Assembly: GCF_020103695.1 (NCBI RefSeq)
Contig: NZ_JAHXBF010000009.1
Coordinates: forward strand, 1-64,000
DNA length: 64,000 nt
Direction: 5' to 3'
From: Hyalangium versicolor
GTDB lineage: Bacteria; Myxococcota; Myxococcia; Myxococcales; Myxococcaceae
A program made the translations under genes and the position numbers. Shown here one piece after another: positions 1-15,087 of this stretch. The notes under the pieces are model-generated. The model had not been told where the DNA came from. It did not search any database and saw only the letters and a program-made list of their open reading frames with translations. Within the stretch, counting starts at the first letter, position 1; each line of letters opens with the position of its first letter.

Positions 1-2894
<2,894 letters not shown>

Positions 2895-3012
2895 TGCCCG
2901 CAGAACATACCCCGCTACGAGCACGCCAACCACAAGGCCTCGATGAAGAGGCACGGGCTATGGTGCGTTCGGGGCCGTGCTGAGGCGAAACGGTCCGAGG
3001 TCTTGCCCGGCT

Positions 3013-3396
3013 CTACTGCGAACCTGGAGGTAGCAGTTCCTCCGGCAGGCGCGTCGGGACGAACTTCAATCCCTTGAGCGCATCTATCACGATGAATGCC
3101 TGGTCAGCGATTTTGACCAGATCTCCATCCTTTGCGTTTCCGCTAACCAGCCACTTATCTGCCTCTTCTCTTGTCTCGAATGCTTGAGCAATGACCACAG
3201 GCCTGTAGGTGAAGAATCTCCGAAAGTATTCACGATAATCATCTAACTTCTGGATGTCGCGAACGTAAAGCAACGCTAGCGAGACAATTCGGAGTGCCTC
3301 GTCTTCCGGCGAACCTTGCGAGTACTTTGCTCCCACAGCTCCCACCGTCCTCATGACGGCGTCTATGTCGAAGTCTGAGTTATAAGCCATTGGCAT
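3013..3396 (-). CDS. Small hypothetical protein (127 aa)
   Basis: I do not recognise the family. The product is soluble, with no signal peptide or membrane segment, and looks mainly helical at the start (residues 12-50) with a beta-strand-rich second half (VVIAQAFETREEADKWL, then GDLVKIADQAFIVIDA). It lies 6 bp downstream of the lipoprotein gene on the same strand, so the two are probably cotranscribed. Base composition is clearly lower in GC than the glycerol operon, suggesting acquired DNA. A second ATG at 3390 is an equally possible start. A role as partner or immunity protein of the neighbouring lipoprotein is conceivable but unsupported. Confidence 0.7.
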   Translation of the reverse strand: MPMAYNSDFDIDAVMRTVGAVGAKYSQGSPEDEALRIVSLALLYVRDIQKLDDYREYFRRFFTYRPVVIAQAFETREEADKWLVSGNAKDGDLVKIADQAFIVIDALKGLKFVPTRLPEELLPPGSQ

Positions 3397-3402
3397 GTCC
3401 GG

Positions 3403-3870
3403 CTAGAGCGCAAGAGGAACGAGAATCAGCGCGCCAGTGCCGCCTGTGGTGATGACGAAGGCGGTTCCGGCGATGATCACGACCATTCCGAGGGCCACTT
3501 CAGCCTTGTGGTTCCCAATCCAATCAATCGCTTCGCCGACGCGAGAGAACTTCAGCTCGTTCGCCTTCTTCTCCTTTTCCTCTTCGCATTCCATATACTT
3601 CTTGCGGCATTCTCTTGTGCAGTACTCATGAAACCACCCGTCCCGCTTTGTATACGGCCACGGCAGAGGGTTGGTATTCCAGCACTCATCAAAACACTGG
3701 ATGTGCTCGTCATCGCAGTTTCGAAGGCCGGAACCGCCAGTCCCAAGGGAAGAGCCAACTCCCTGTGCGGTCTCAGAGATGACATAGATTCTGGGCTCTG
3801 GACGTTGCTGGTGGGCGCATCCGATACTGGCCAGCATCACAACAGTGATTAGAGCATTCCATCTCATCAT
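3403..3870 (-). CDS. Cys-rich lipoprotein with C-terminal hydrophobic segment
   Basis: The likely start is the MM pair at 3870, giving 155 aa; the frame stays open upstream but would read through the tRNA-like hairpin. Residues 1-18 form a lipoprotein signal (ALITVVMLASIGC, lipobox Cys at 18). The middle carries at least six Cys with charged residues (CDDEHIQCFDECW, YCTRECRKKYMEC), followed by a Glu/Lys-rich stretch and a C-terminal hydrophobic segment (VALGMVVIIAGTAFVI plus a second short one). Function unknown. The Cys pattern suggests disulphides or metal binding in the periplasm. GC content is lower than in the flanking operon, like the downstream small gene. Confidence 0.7.
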   Translation of the reverse strand: MMRWNALITVVMLASIGCAHQQRPEPRIYVISETAQGVGSSLGTGGSGLRNCDDEHIQCFDECWNTNPLPWPYTKRDGWFHEYCTRECRKKYMECEEEKEKKANELKFSRVGEAIDWIGNHKAEVALGMVVIIAGTAFVITTGGTGALILVPLAL

Positions 3871-3913
3871 TTGACTGGCCGGGACGTTCGATAATGGCCC
3901 ATGAGTTCCGGCA

Positions 3914-3942
3914 GGGAGGCGGCGGGAATCGAACCCGCCGCC
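3914..3942 (-). other. tmRNA/tRNA 3'-end-like fragment (possible att site) or terminator hairpin
   Basis: On the - strand positions 3942-3918 form a perfect 9-bp stem with loop TTCGATT, exactly a T-arm sequence (GCGGGTTCGATTCCCGC), followed by CGCCTCC (3921-3915), which matches the 3' acceptor strand typical of bacterial tmRNA. There is no matching 5' acceptor or anticodon/D arm: the preceding bases are the end of glpV. Integrative elements often leave such 3' fragments as attachment-site copies. The hairpin also sits where a glp operon terminator would be expected, but it lacks a T-tract. Confidence 0.5.
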
Positions 3943-3957
3943 CACCTGGGCCGGGAG

Positions 3958-5750
<1,793 letters not shown>

Positions 5751-5760
<10 letters not shown>

Positions 5761-6029
5761 CTTCCGATGACGAGCATGAACAGCAACGACACTCCTACGG
5801 CGATCCACTGCGAGGCTTCCGTCAGCCCCAACCACGCAAGGTTGATCCACGCACTGCCCATCAGCCCGAGGAACATCCGGTCTCCTCGAGTCGTGGGCAT
5901 GGGCAGGAACCCACGCCGGGGCACCGACGGCGATACGATGCCCCACACGGTGTATGCGGCGATCAGCGCCGCGATGGCCCCGAAGAACAGGGCCGTCTGC
6001 GTCGTCCACGCCATCCACTGAAGGTCCAT
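5751..6029 (-). CDS. glpU: DUF2160 small membrane protein of glycerol ABC operon, GlpU
   Basis: A 92-residue inner-membrane protein. It opens with MDLQWMAWTTQTALFF, then has three predicted membrane helices separated by the charged loop RRGFLPMPTTRGDRMF, a pattern I recognise as DUF2160. This protein occurs only beside glycerol-type ABC importers and probably associates with the permease; its exact role is unknown. It begins 6 bp after glpQ and overlaps glpV by 10 bp, implying translational coupling. Confidence 0.85.
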
Positions 6030-6035
6030 GGCGGC

Positions 6036-7702
<1,667 letters not shown>

Positions 7703-7720
7703 GTCCTCTCCCCTCCTCGC

Positions 7721-8809
7721 TCAGGAGACCGCGCGGCCACCTGCGTAGAGCGTCGTCCAGCGCGCCGGGAACTCCAGCCAACAGCTCTCGCCCGCCGACA
7801 CCCGCTCCTCCTCCGGCAGCCGTACCTTCACCACCTGCTGCCCCAGCTTCGCCGTCGCGATCCGGTAGCGCCCCAGCTCCTCCACCTGCGTCACCTCGAC
7901 CCGCACCGTGGAGGACATGCCCTCGCGCACCCGGCGCAGGAACTCCGGGCGGATGCCCAGCCGCAGCTCGCCTCCGTCCGCCTTCGCCTTCGCGCATACC
8001 TCCGGCGCCAGCGGGATGCGCTGCCCCTCCACCACCGCCGCCGCGTCCTCCAGCGTGCACGGCAGCAGGTTCATTCCTGGGCTGCCGATGAAGTAGCCCA
8101 CGAAGGTGTGCGCCGGGCGCTCGAACAGCTCCTGCGGCGTCCCCGCCTGCACCACCCGGCCTTGGTTCATCACCACCACCTGGTCCGCCAGCGTCAACGC
8201 CTCCACTTGATCGTGCGTCACGTAGACCAGCGTCACCCTCAGGCTCTCGTGCACCTGCTTCAACTTGCGGCGCAGCAGCCACTTCACATGCGGATCGATC
8301 ACCGTGAGCGGCTCGTCCAGCAGGATGGCCGCCACGTCCTTGCGCACCAGACCTCGTCCCAATGAGATGCGCTGCCGCATGTCGGCCGACAGCCCGCTGG
8401 CTCGCAGCTTCAGGTCTCCCGTCAGCTCCAGCAGCGCGGCCACTTCCTCCACCCGCGCCTGCGTCTCCGCTCGGCTCACGCCCCGGTTGCGCAGCGGGAA
8501 GGCCAGGTTCTCCGCCACCGTCATCGTGTCGTAGATGACTGGGAACTGGAACACCTGCGCGATGTTGCGCTCCTGGGGCGGCGCCGCTGTCACGTCCACC
8601 CCGTTGATGAGCACCTGCCCCACCGTGGGCCGCACCAGCCCCGAGATGATGTTCAACAGCGTCGTCTTCCCGCAGCCCGACGGCCCCAGCAGCGCGTACG
8701 CCCCGCCGTCCTGCCAGACGAGTTCCAGCGGATGTACCGCCCAGTCCTTCAGGGCCGCAGACGTCGGCGCGTAGGAGTGCGCCATGCCGCGCAGTTCAAT
8801 GCGAGCCAT
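7721..8809 (-). CDS. glpT: Glycerol-type ABC transporter ATP-binding protein GlpT
   Basis: A 362-residue ABC ATPase with a C-terminal regulatory OB-like (TOBE) region. Walker A GPSGCGKT (42-49), Walker B ILLDE (162-166) and switch His199 (VTHDQVEA) are intact, but the signature motif is degenerate: LSADM (140-144) instead of LSGGQ, and the D-loop is LTVIDPH. The partner GlpS has the opposite defects, so the heterodimer probably has one good and one weak ATP site. ATG at 8809 overlaps the glpS end by 14 bp; the longer upstream frame is Arg-rich antisense-like sequence and was rejected. This GlpT is unrelated to the MFS glycerol-3-phosphate transporter of the same name. Confidence 0.87.
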   Translation of the reverse strand: MARIELRGMAHSYAPTSAALKDWAVHPLELVWQDGGAYALLGPSGCGKTTLLNIISGLVRPTVGQVLINGVDVTAAPPQERNIAQVFQFPVIYDTMTVAENLAFPLRNRGVSRAETQARVEEVAALLELTGDLKLRASGLSADMRQRISLGRGLVRKDVAAILLDEPLTVIDPHVKWLLRRKLKQVHESLRVTLVYVTHDQVEALTLADQVVVMNQGRVVQAGTPQELFERPAHTFVGYFIGSPGMNLLPCTLEDAAAVVEGQRIPLAPEVCAKAKADGGELRLGIRPEFLRRVREGMSSTVRVEVTQVEELGRYRIATAKLGQQVVKVRLPEEERVSAGESCWLEFPARWTTLYAGGRAVS

Positions 8810-9911
8810 GCGCCGCCTCCTGGGCCGTGGACTCGGGCGCCGCCACCAGCCGCCCCTCCGGGCTGAACGCGAACAGCCTCCTCGGTGAGGCGTAGAGGTC
8901 CAACTGCGTCCCAAACGGGTGCCGGTGGATGCCCTCCACCTGCGCCGTCAGTGAAAGCTTCCCATGCGTCGCGTGGATGAGCGTCTCCGAGCCACTGATC
9001 TCCTCCACCTCCACCCGCGCCGACAACTTCACGTCCGTGTCTGATGAGGGCGCGAGCTGCAGGTGGTGGGCTCGCAATCCCAGGCGGTATCGGCCGGGCG
9101 CCAACGTCCGCAGATGCCCGCTCAGCGGCAGCACCACCTCGGGCGAGAGCCGCGCCTCCGCTCCGGCCACCTCCACCTCCCACAGATTCATCTGCGGATC
9201 ACTGAAGACCTGACCCACCCGCTCGGTGGCCGGTGCCTGATACACCTCCAGCGTCGGCCCCACCTGCAGGAGCCGCCCCTCGTGCAACACCGCCGTCCTC
9301 CCTCCCAACAGCAGCGCCTCCGTGGGCTCCGTGGTGGCGTACACGATGACCGCAGGCCGATCCTTGAAGATCTGCCGCATCTCCGTGCGCAGCTCCTCGC
9401 GCAGCTTGTAGTCCAGGTTGGCCAGCGGCTCGTCCAGCAGCAGCAGCGAGGCCTCCTTCACCAGCGCCCGAGCCATCGCCGTGCGCTGCTGCTGTCCTCC
9501 GCTCAGCTCCGCCGGCAGCCGGCCCAGATAGGGCTCCAGCCGCAACATCGCCGCCGTGTCTCGGACCCGCTTGTCGATCTCCTGTTTGCTCAGCTTGCCC
9601 GCCAGCCGCAGCGGCGAGGCGATGTTCTCGTAGACCGTCAGCGACGGGTAGTTCACGAACTGCTGGTAGACCATCGCCACGTTGCGGCGGCGCACATCCC
9701 AGCGCGTCACGTCCACGCCGTCGAACCGGATGGCTCCCGAGGTGGGCGTGTCCAGCCCCGCCATCAGCCGCAGGAGCGACGTCTTGCCCGCTCGCGTGCG
9801 CCCCAGCAGGATGTTGAACGAGCCCGGCTCGAGCCGGAGATGGATGTCCGCGAGGTGCATCTCCCCGCCGACGATCCGGCCCACCTTGTCGAGCTCGATG
9901 CCCTGGTTCAA
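8796..9911 (-). CDS. glpS: Glycerol-type ABC transporter ATP-binding protein GlpS
   Basis: First gene of the operon, 371 aa. It has an unusual Walker A GRTRAGKT (37-44), a canonical signature LSGGQ (136-140) and Walker B LLLLDEP (157-162), but the switch His is replaced by Thr194 (ATTEPTEAL). A C-terminal TOBE-like region follows. The start is a TTG at 9911 preceded by GAGGA about 8 bases upstream. GlpS/GlpT heterodimers with divergent motifs are characteristic of this importer family. The 219-bp gap to the divergent MFS gene must contain the operon promoter; I see no convincing box in it. Confidence 0.87.
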   Translation of the reverse strand: MNQGIELDKVGRIVGGEMHLADIHLRLEPGSFNILLGRTRAGKTSLLRLMAGLDTPTSGAIRFDGVDVTRWDVRRRNVAMVYQQFVNYPSLTVYENIASPLRLAGKLSKQEIDKRVRDTAAMLRLEPYLGRLPAELSGGQQQRTAMARALVKEASLLLLDEPLANLDYKLREELRTEMRQIFKDRPAVIVYATTEPTEALLLGGRTAVLHEGRLLQVGPTLEVYQAPATERVGQVFSDPQMNLWEVEVAGAEARLSPEVVLPLSGHLRTLAPGRYRLGLRAHHLQLAPSSDTDVKLSARVEVEEISGSETLIHATHGKLSLTAQVEGIHRHPFGTQLDLYASPRRLFAFSPEGRLVAAPESTAQEAAHGSH

Positions 9912-10130
9912 CCCCGCTCTCCTCGGTGAATTCGCGCGTTGGGGCGCCGAATCTAGGGGGAGCCTCGGGCCAGGGCCAGTTTTGAATCCCGACGTCCCAG
10001 GTCATGCCGCAGCGCGGCGTGGGGCCTGTTCCCCCGCCCCTCCGCTACCGGACGGCACCCCTGTCCCAGGGCAGGCAAGCGAACACTCTCCCCGAGCCGT
10101 AAGCGTGCGAAGTGAAGGAGTGCGCGTAGA

Positions 10131-11474
10131 GTGCGTGTCTCGACTCCACCCATGTCCTCACCCTCCCTCCTGTCCGTTCTGAAGAGTCCCCGTGTTTGGT
10201 TGATGCTGGCGCTGGGCTTCGCGTCCGGACTGCCGCTCTACCTGACGAGCAGCACGCTGGCGGCGTGGATGACCAACGAGGGCGTGTCGCTGAAGACCAT
10301 TGGTGTCTTCTCCCTGGTGGGCACCTCCTACACCTTCAAGTTCGCTTGGGCCCCGCTGATGGACCGCTACTTCCCGCCCTTCCTGGGCCGGCGGCGCGGG
10401 TGGCTCGTGGTGACGCAGGGCCTGCTCATGGTGGCGCTCATCGCCATGGGCCAGGTCAACCCCAAGGAGAACCCCTTCCTCATGGCGGCCCTGGCGGCCC
10501 TGGTGGCTTTTTTCTCGGCCAGCCAGGACATCGTCGCGGATGCCTACCGCACGGACCTGCTCAGCGAGCAGGAGCGCGCCTTCGGTGTGTCCGTCTTCAC
10601 CCTCGGCTACCGCGTGGGCATGGTGATTGCCCTGGCCGTGGCGCTCATCCTCTCGGACATCATCGGTTGGAAGTACACCTACGCGGCCATGGGCGGATTC
10701 CTCATCATCGGCATGGTGGCCGCGGTGCTCGGCCCCGAGCCCACCGCCGAGAGCCCTCCGAGCACCCTCGCCGATGCCGTCATCAAGCCCTTCCAGGAGT
10801 ACTGGCGGCGCGGCTGGCCCGCCATCCTGGCGCTGCTGTTCATCGTCGCCTTCCGCGTCGGGGATGCGATCGCCTTCCGGATGTACACGCCCTTCGTCCT
10901 GAAGATGGGCTTCACCAACACCGAGTACGGCATCATCACCAAGCTGCCCGGCATGCTCGGTTCGATCAGCGGCGCGGTGGTGGGTGGACTGCTGGTGACG
11001 AAGATCGGCCTGAGGCGCAGCCTGTACCTCTTCGGCTCGGCGCAGGCGCTCACCAACCTGCTGTATCTGGCGCTGTACATGCACGGCAAGAATGACTTCT
11101 TCCTTGCCGGCACGGTGGCCACGGACAACTTCACCGGCGGCATGGGCGGCGCGGCCATCACCATCTTCATGACCGGGCTGTGCAACAAGAACTTCTCCGC
11201 CACCCAGTACGCGCTGATCTCCAGCCTCGCGGCGGTGCCCATGCAGGTGCTGGGCGCGGTCTCCGGGTACCTGGCCGAGGCCTTGGGGTGGACGAACTTC
11301 TACGTGTTCACCACCGTGGCCATGGCGCCCGCGCTGGTGATCCTCGCCTTCATCCCCAGGCACGTGGACCGGGACATCAAGCCCGAAGCCGTCACCGAGC
11401 ACATCACCCGCCCGACGATTGCTCCCGAGGCCGCGGCGGAGCTGGCCGCGGCCGCCAAGAAGGGGGCGGGCTGA
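10131..11474 (+). CDS. MFS transporter, AmpG-like permease
   Basis: A 447-residue major facilitator protein with about 12 predicted membrane helices. The start (SVLKSPRVWLMLALGFASGL) and the segment SASQDIVADAYRTDLL resemble AmpG, which imports anhydromuropeptides from cell-wall turnover; the true substrate is not proven. The C-terminus is Ala-rich and cytoplasmic. GTG at 10131 is preceded by AAGGAG at a workable distance; ATG at 10152 lacks a ribosome site but fits homologues in length. It is divergent from the glycerol operon and followed 106 bp later by mtnP. Confidence 0.82.
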   Translation: MRVSTPPMSSPSLLSVLKSPRVWLMLALGFASGLPLYLTSSTLAAWMTNEGVSLKTIGVFSLVGTSYTFKFAWAPLMDRYFPPFLGRRRGWLVVTQGLLMVALIAMGQVNPKENPFLMAALAALVAFFSASQDIVADAYRTDLLSEQERAFGVSVFTLGYRVGMVIALAVALILSDIIGWKYTYAAMGGFLIIGMVAAVLGPEPTAESPPSTLADAVIKPFQEYWRRGWPAILALLFIVAFRVGDAIAFRMYTPFVLKMGFTNTEYGIITKLPGMLGSISGAVVGGLLVTKIGLRRSLYLFGSAQALTNLLYLALYMHGKNDFFLAGTVATDNFTGGMGGAAITIFMTGLCNKNFSATQYALISSLAAVPMQVLGAVSGYLAEALGWTNFYVFTTVAMAPALVILAFIPRHVDRDIKPEAVTEHITRPTIAPEAAAELAAAAKKGAG

Positions 11475-11580
11475 GTCCGGACAGGGTCGTGGGACAGGCG
11501 CCTTCCCTGTTGCCTGTCCGAAGCGCGGCGGGAAGACTGCTGCTCCGAACGCCGCACCTTCCCGCCCCAGGAGCCTGCCC

Positions 11581-12465
<885 letters not shown>

Positions 12466-12528
12466 ACGTGCCGGGTACTTGCATCCGCTCGCTCGGGGCG
12501 AATAAAGCAGCGGGCGTTAAGGAGACTC

Positions 12529-13602
12529 ATGCCCACTGCCTTCACTCGAGTACTAGGGAGCGGTTTCGTTGTCGGGGAGCACTGCGTCAAGAACGAGACG
12601 CTCTCGAAGATCTGTGACACCTCGGACGAATGGATCCGCGAGCGCACCGGTATCGAGCAGCGCTACTTCGTCGAGGAGGGAGTTACCACGAGTGATCTCG
12701 GTGTTCGGGCGGCGCGCAAGGCGCTCGAGGACGCGAAGGTGGCTCCCGAGGAGATTGACTACATCGTCTTTGCCACGATGACCCCGGACTACTACTTCCC
12801 GGGCTGTGGCGGCCTGCTCCAGACCAAGCTGGGCCTGAGCAACGTGCCGGCGCTGGACATCCGCCAGCAGTGCAGCGGGTTCATCTATGGCCTGCAGGTG
12901 TGTGACGCACTGCTCCGTGCCGGGGTGGCCAAGCGCATCCTGTTCGTGGGCGCGGAGGTTCACACCGGGTTCATGCCCTGGTCCAAGCAGGCGTTCGACC
13001 TGATCACCGGCAAGGCGGAGGGCGTGCTGCCGAAGGAGGAGCACGACTTCAACACGAAGTTCCGGGACCGGACGTCGCTGTTCGGCGACGCGGCGGGAGC
13101 GCTGGTGCTGGGCCCCACGGACAACCCGGAGCGGGGGTTGTTGGGCTTCGTGCTGCACTCGGATGGGAGCAAGGCGGAGAGCCTCTACGTGGCGTCCGCG
13201 GGCTTCGCATACCGCCCGTACGTGGGTGGGGACACGCACATCCGCGAGGCGCGCTACGTGCCGGCGATGGATGGACGCACGGTGTACAAGATGGCCGTGT
13301 CGAAGATGCCCGAGGCCGTGCACGAGGTCTGCCAGAAGGTCGGCGTCACGGTGGAGGAGATCAACATGCTGATCGCCCACCAGGCCAACCTGCGCATCAA
13401 CGAGGCGGTGCAGAAGTCGCTGAAGCTGCCGGACGAGCGCGTGTACAACAACATCCAGCGCTACGGGAACACGACCGCGGCGACGATCCCCATTGCCTAT
13501 GACGAGTGCCGCAAGAGCGGCAAGGTGAAGGTCGGAGACCTGGTGTGCTTCGTGGGCCTGGGCGCCGGGTTCCACTGGGGCGCCGCGCTGATGCGGGAGT
13601 AG
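12529..13602 (+). CDS. Beta-ketoacyl-ACP synthase III family protein (FabH-like)
   Basis: A thiolase-fold condensing enzyme of 357 aa. The Cys-His-Asn triad is visible: Cys115 (RQQCSGF), His284 (AHQANLR) and Asn314 (GNTTAATIP). FabH condenses acyl-CoA with malonyl-ACP to start fatty acid synthesis. This copy is longer than the usual 320-330 aa, with an extra loop around residues 150-180 (DLITGKAEGVLPKEEHDF), and no acp or fabD gene is adjacent, so it may serve branched starter units or a special lipid rather than housekeeping synthesis. Strong ribosome site AAGGAGA seven bases before the ATG. Confidence 0.88.
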   Translation: MPTAFTRVLGSGFVVGEHCVKNETLSKICDTSDEWIRERTGIEQRYFVEEGVTTSDLGVRAARKALEDAKVAPEEIDYIVFATMTPDYYFPGCGGLLQTKLGLSNVPALDIRQQCSGFIYGLQVCDALLRAGVAKRILFVGAEVHTGFMPWSKQAFDLITGKAEGVLPKEEHDFNTKFRDRTSLFGDAAGALVLGPTDNPERGLLGFVLHSDGSKAESLYVASAGFAYRPYVGGDTHIREARYVPAMDGRTVYKMAVSKMPEAVHEVCQKVGVTVEEINMLIAHQANLRINEAVQKSLKLPDERVYNNIQRYGNTTAATIPIAYDECRKSGKVKVGDLVCFVGLGAGFHWGAALMRE

Positions 13603-13613
13603 GCTCCCTGCGC

Positions 13614-14342
13614 GTGACCCGTGGCTTCCAGCAGTGGCTGTTGCTCATGCTCCTGGCGGCTTGGGGGTGTTCTCCCCCCAAGCCGATTCCGGGAGTGGTG
13701 CGTCCCGGCCCTGGTGAGCCCTATCTGGAAAAGCTCCCAGGTCCAATGCCGGGCTTCGGGCCATTCGACTCCTATTCGGACGCTCTGATGGCGGCCTGCC
13801 CGTTGATCCTCTCCAAGCCCAACGCCACTGCTGGCCGCATCGACAGCCAGGACTTCCAACTGCGTTGGCGAATCTCCAGCGAATACTGCGCCTGGCTGTA
13901 TTACACGCCGGACGACAAATACGAGATGAGCCTGCTGACGGATCAGTCCAGGCCGACCAATGGGACGATGAAGACGTGCGTCCTTCCACCGTTTGTCGAC
14001 GATCCGCGGTACTCACCGAGCGACATCAAGTACATCTTCTCGCTACACAACCACCCCTACGCAGACAGACTGTCTCCAAACGATATCCAGAGCATCATCT
14101 CCTACGGGAATCTCCACGGATTTGAGGTCGAAACGAGGAGCAGGAAGGTGCACCTGGCGGTCGTCGCGTTCTTCTCGAACTCAAACGACTTCGAACATCC
14201 CACGTGCGATGGCTTCTTTGAGTACATCCCATTGACAGGAGAGCTGCTCAAGTGGGCTCCCGTCCACGGCCAGTGGAAGCCCAAACAGATAGGGACAGTC
14301 GACTGGATCGACGCCACAAACTATGAAATCCACTGGGAATAA
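13614..14342 (+). CDS. Lipoprotein with JAMM/RadC-like metal-binding motif
   Basis: A 242-residue protein from GTG 13614, chosen because it begins a lipoprotein signal (WLLLMLLAAWGC, Cys 19); the frame upstream lies inside the fabH-like gene. Residues 135-147 read HNHPYADRLSPND, close to the JAMM/RadC signature HxHx7Sx2D, with Glu104 as a possible general base. JAMM proteins are zinc peptidases or isopeptidases, and similar HxHP domains occur in toxin tips (DUF4329), so hydrolysis of envelope peptides is possible. The spacing is one residue short of the JAMM consensus. Its end overlaps the next lipoprotein gene by 20 bp. Confidence 0.72.
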   Translation: MTRGFQQWLLLMLLAAWGCSPPKPIPGVVRPGPGEPYLEKLPGPMPGFGPFDSYSDALMAACPLILSKPNATAGRIDSQDFQLRWRISSEYCAWLYYTPDDKYEMSLLTDQSRPTNGTMKTCVLPPFVDDPRYSPSDIKYIFSLHNHPYADRLSPNDIQSIISYGNLHGFEVETRSRKVHLAVVAFFSNSNDFEHPTCDGFFEYIPLTGELLKWAPVHGQWKPKQIGTVDWIDATNYEIHWE

Positions 14343-15039
14343 GGTGTGCCAGTCATTCATACGCTCGAGGACTCCCTCCCTTCAGAAGGCGACCCAGGGG
14401 ATTCTTGTGCTCGCGTGTCTCGCCTCAAGCTGCATGCGCAATTCCTCCGCAGTCTCCGTAGGAGATGATCGGTCGATCAGGTTCCCGGATTTTCATGATC
14501 AGGCGGCCATTCTGGTAGGTGCGACGGGAGGCCCCTATCAACTGGATGGAGTCACATTGCGCGCGATCGTGATCGCCGCCAATGACTTCATGCCCCGCCA
14601 TTCCGAGGAACAGCACTGCTTGTTCCGCCAGGAGTCACAGTTCTATCGAGTCATCCGCCAGGGCGATGTGATCTTCGTGAACATCTCCTACAACCCTGCT
14701 GCCTGCGATACGAACCTCTTCGAGCTGGATGGCGGCGCGAGGTACGCCATCAGTACCGACGGCCGGATCCTTCGGCGACTGGTTGGAATCGAGCCAGACG
14801 GTTTCCCTCGGGAGGAGCCGCACGGCGAGAGCATCGTCGTTCCGAACTCCATGGTGGGTTCCTCCCTGGCCGAGCCGAACCTGGACGCGCTCCCTCCCTA
14901 TATCCGGCGCAAGCTGCAGGATGCAGGCACGGGTTCCACGGCCCCCGGGTCATCCCCGGCCCCCTCCACCGCTTTCGATGGGGGAGTGCTTGCTTCGGAT
15001 GGCGGGCTGCCGGAAGTGCTCCGCGATGGTGGCACCTGA
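14323..15039 (+). CDS. Lipoprotein of unknown function
   Basis: A 238-residue protein with an N-terminal region ending in LVLACLASSC, a lipobox with Cys at about 37. The body is beta-rich with two Cys outside the lipobox; the last 50 residues are low-complexity Gly/Ser/Pro/Asp, a common myxobacterial outer-surface tail. It overlaps the JAMM-like lipoprotein gene by 20 bp, so the products are probably made together and may act as a pair. No family recognised. Confidence 0.7.
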   Translation: MKSTGNKVCQSFIRSRTPSLQKATQGILVLACLASSCMRNSSAVSVGDDRSIRFPDFHDQAAILVGATGGPYQLDGVTLRAIVIAANDFMPRHSEEQHCLFRQESQFYRVIRQGDVIFVNISYNPAACDTNLFELDGGARYAISTDGRILRRLVGIEPDGFPREEPHGESIVVPNSMVGSSLAEPNLDALPPYIRRKLQDAGTGSTAPGSSPAPSTAFDGGVLASDGGLPEVLRDGGT

Positions 15040-15087
15040 GCAGCGCTCCCCGCGCTTATCGGGCATGATGACGGCCCGGAGGAAGCA

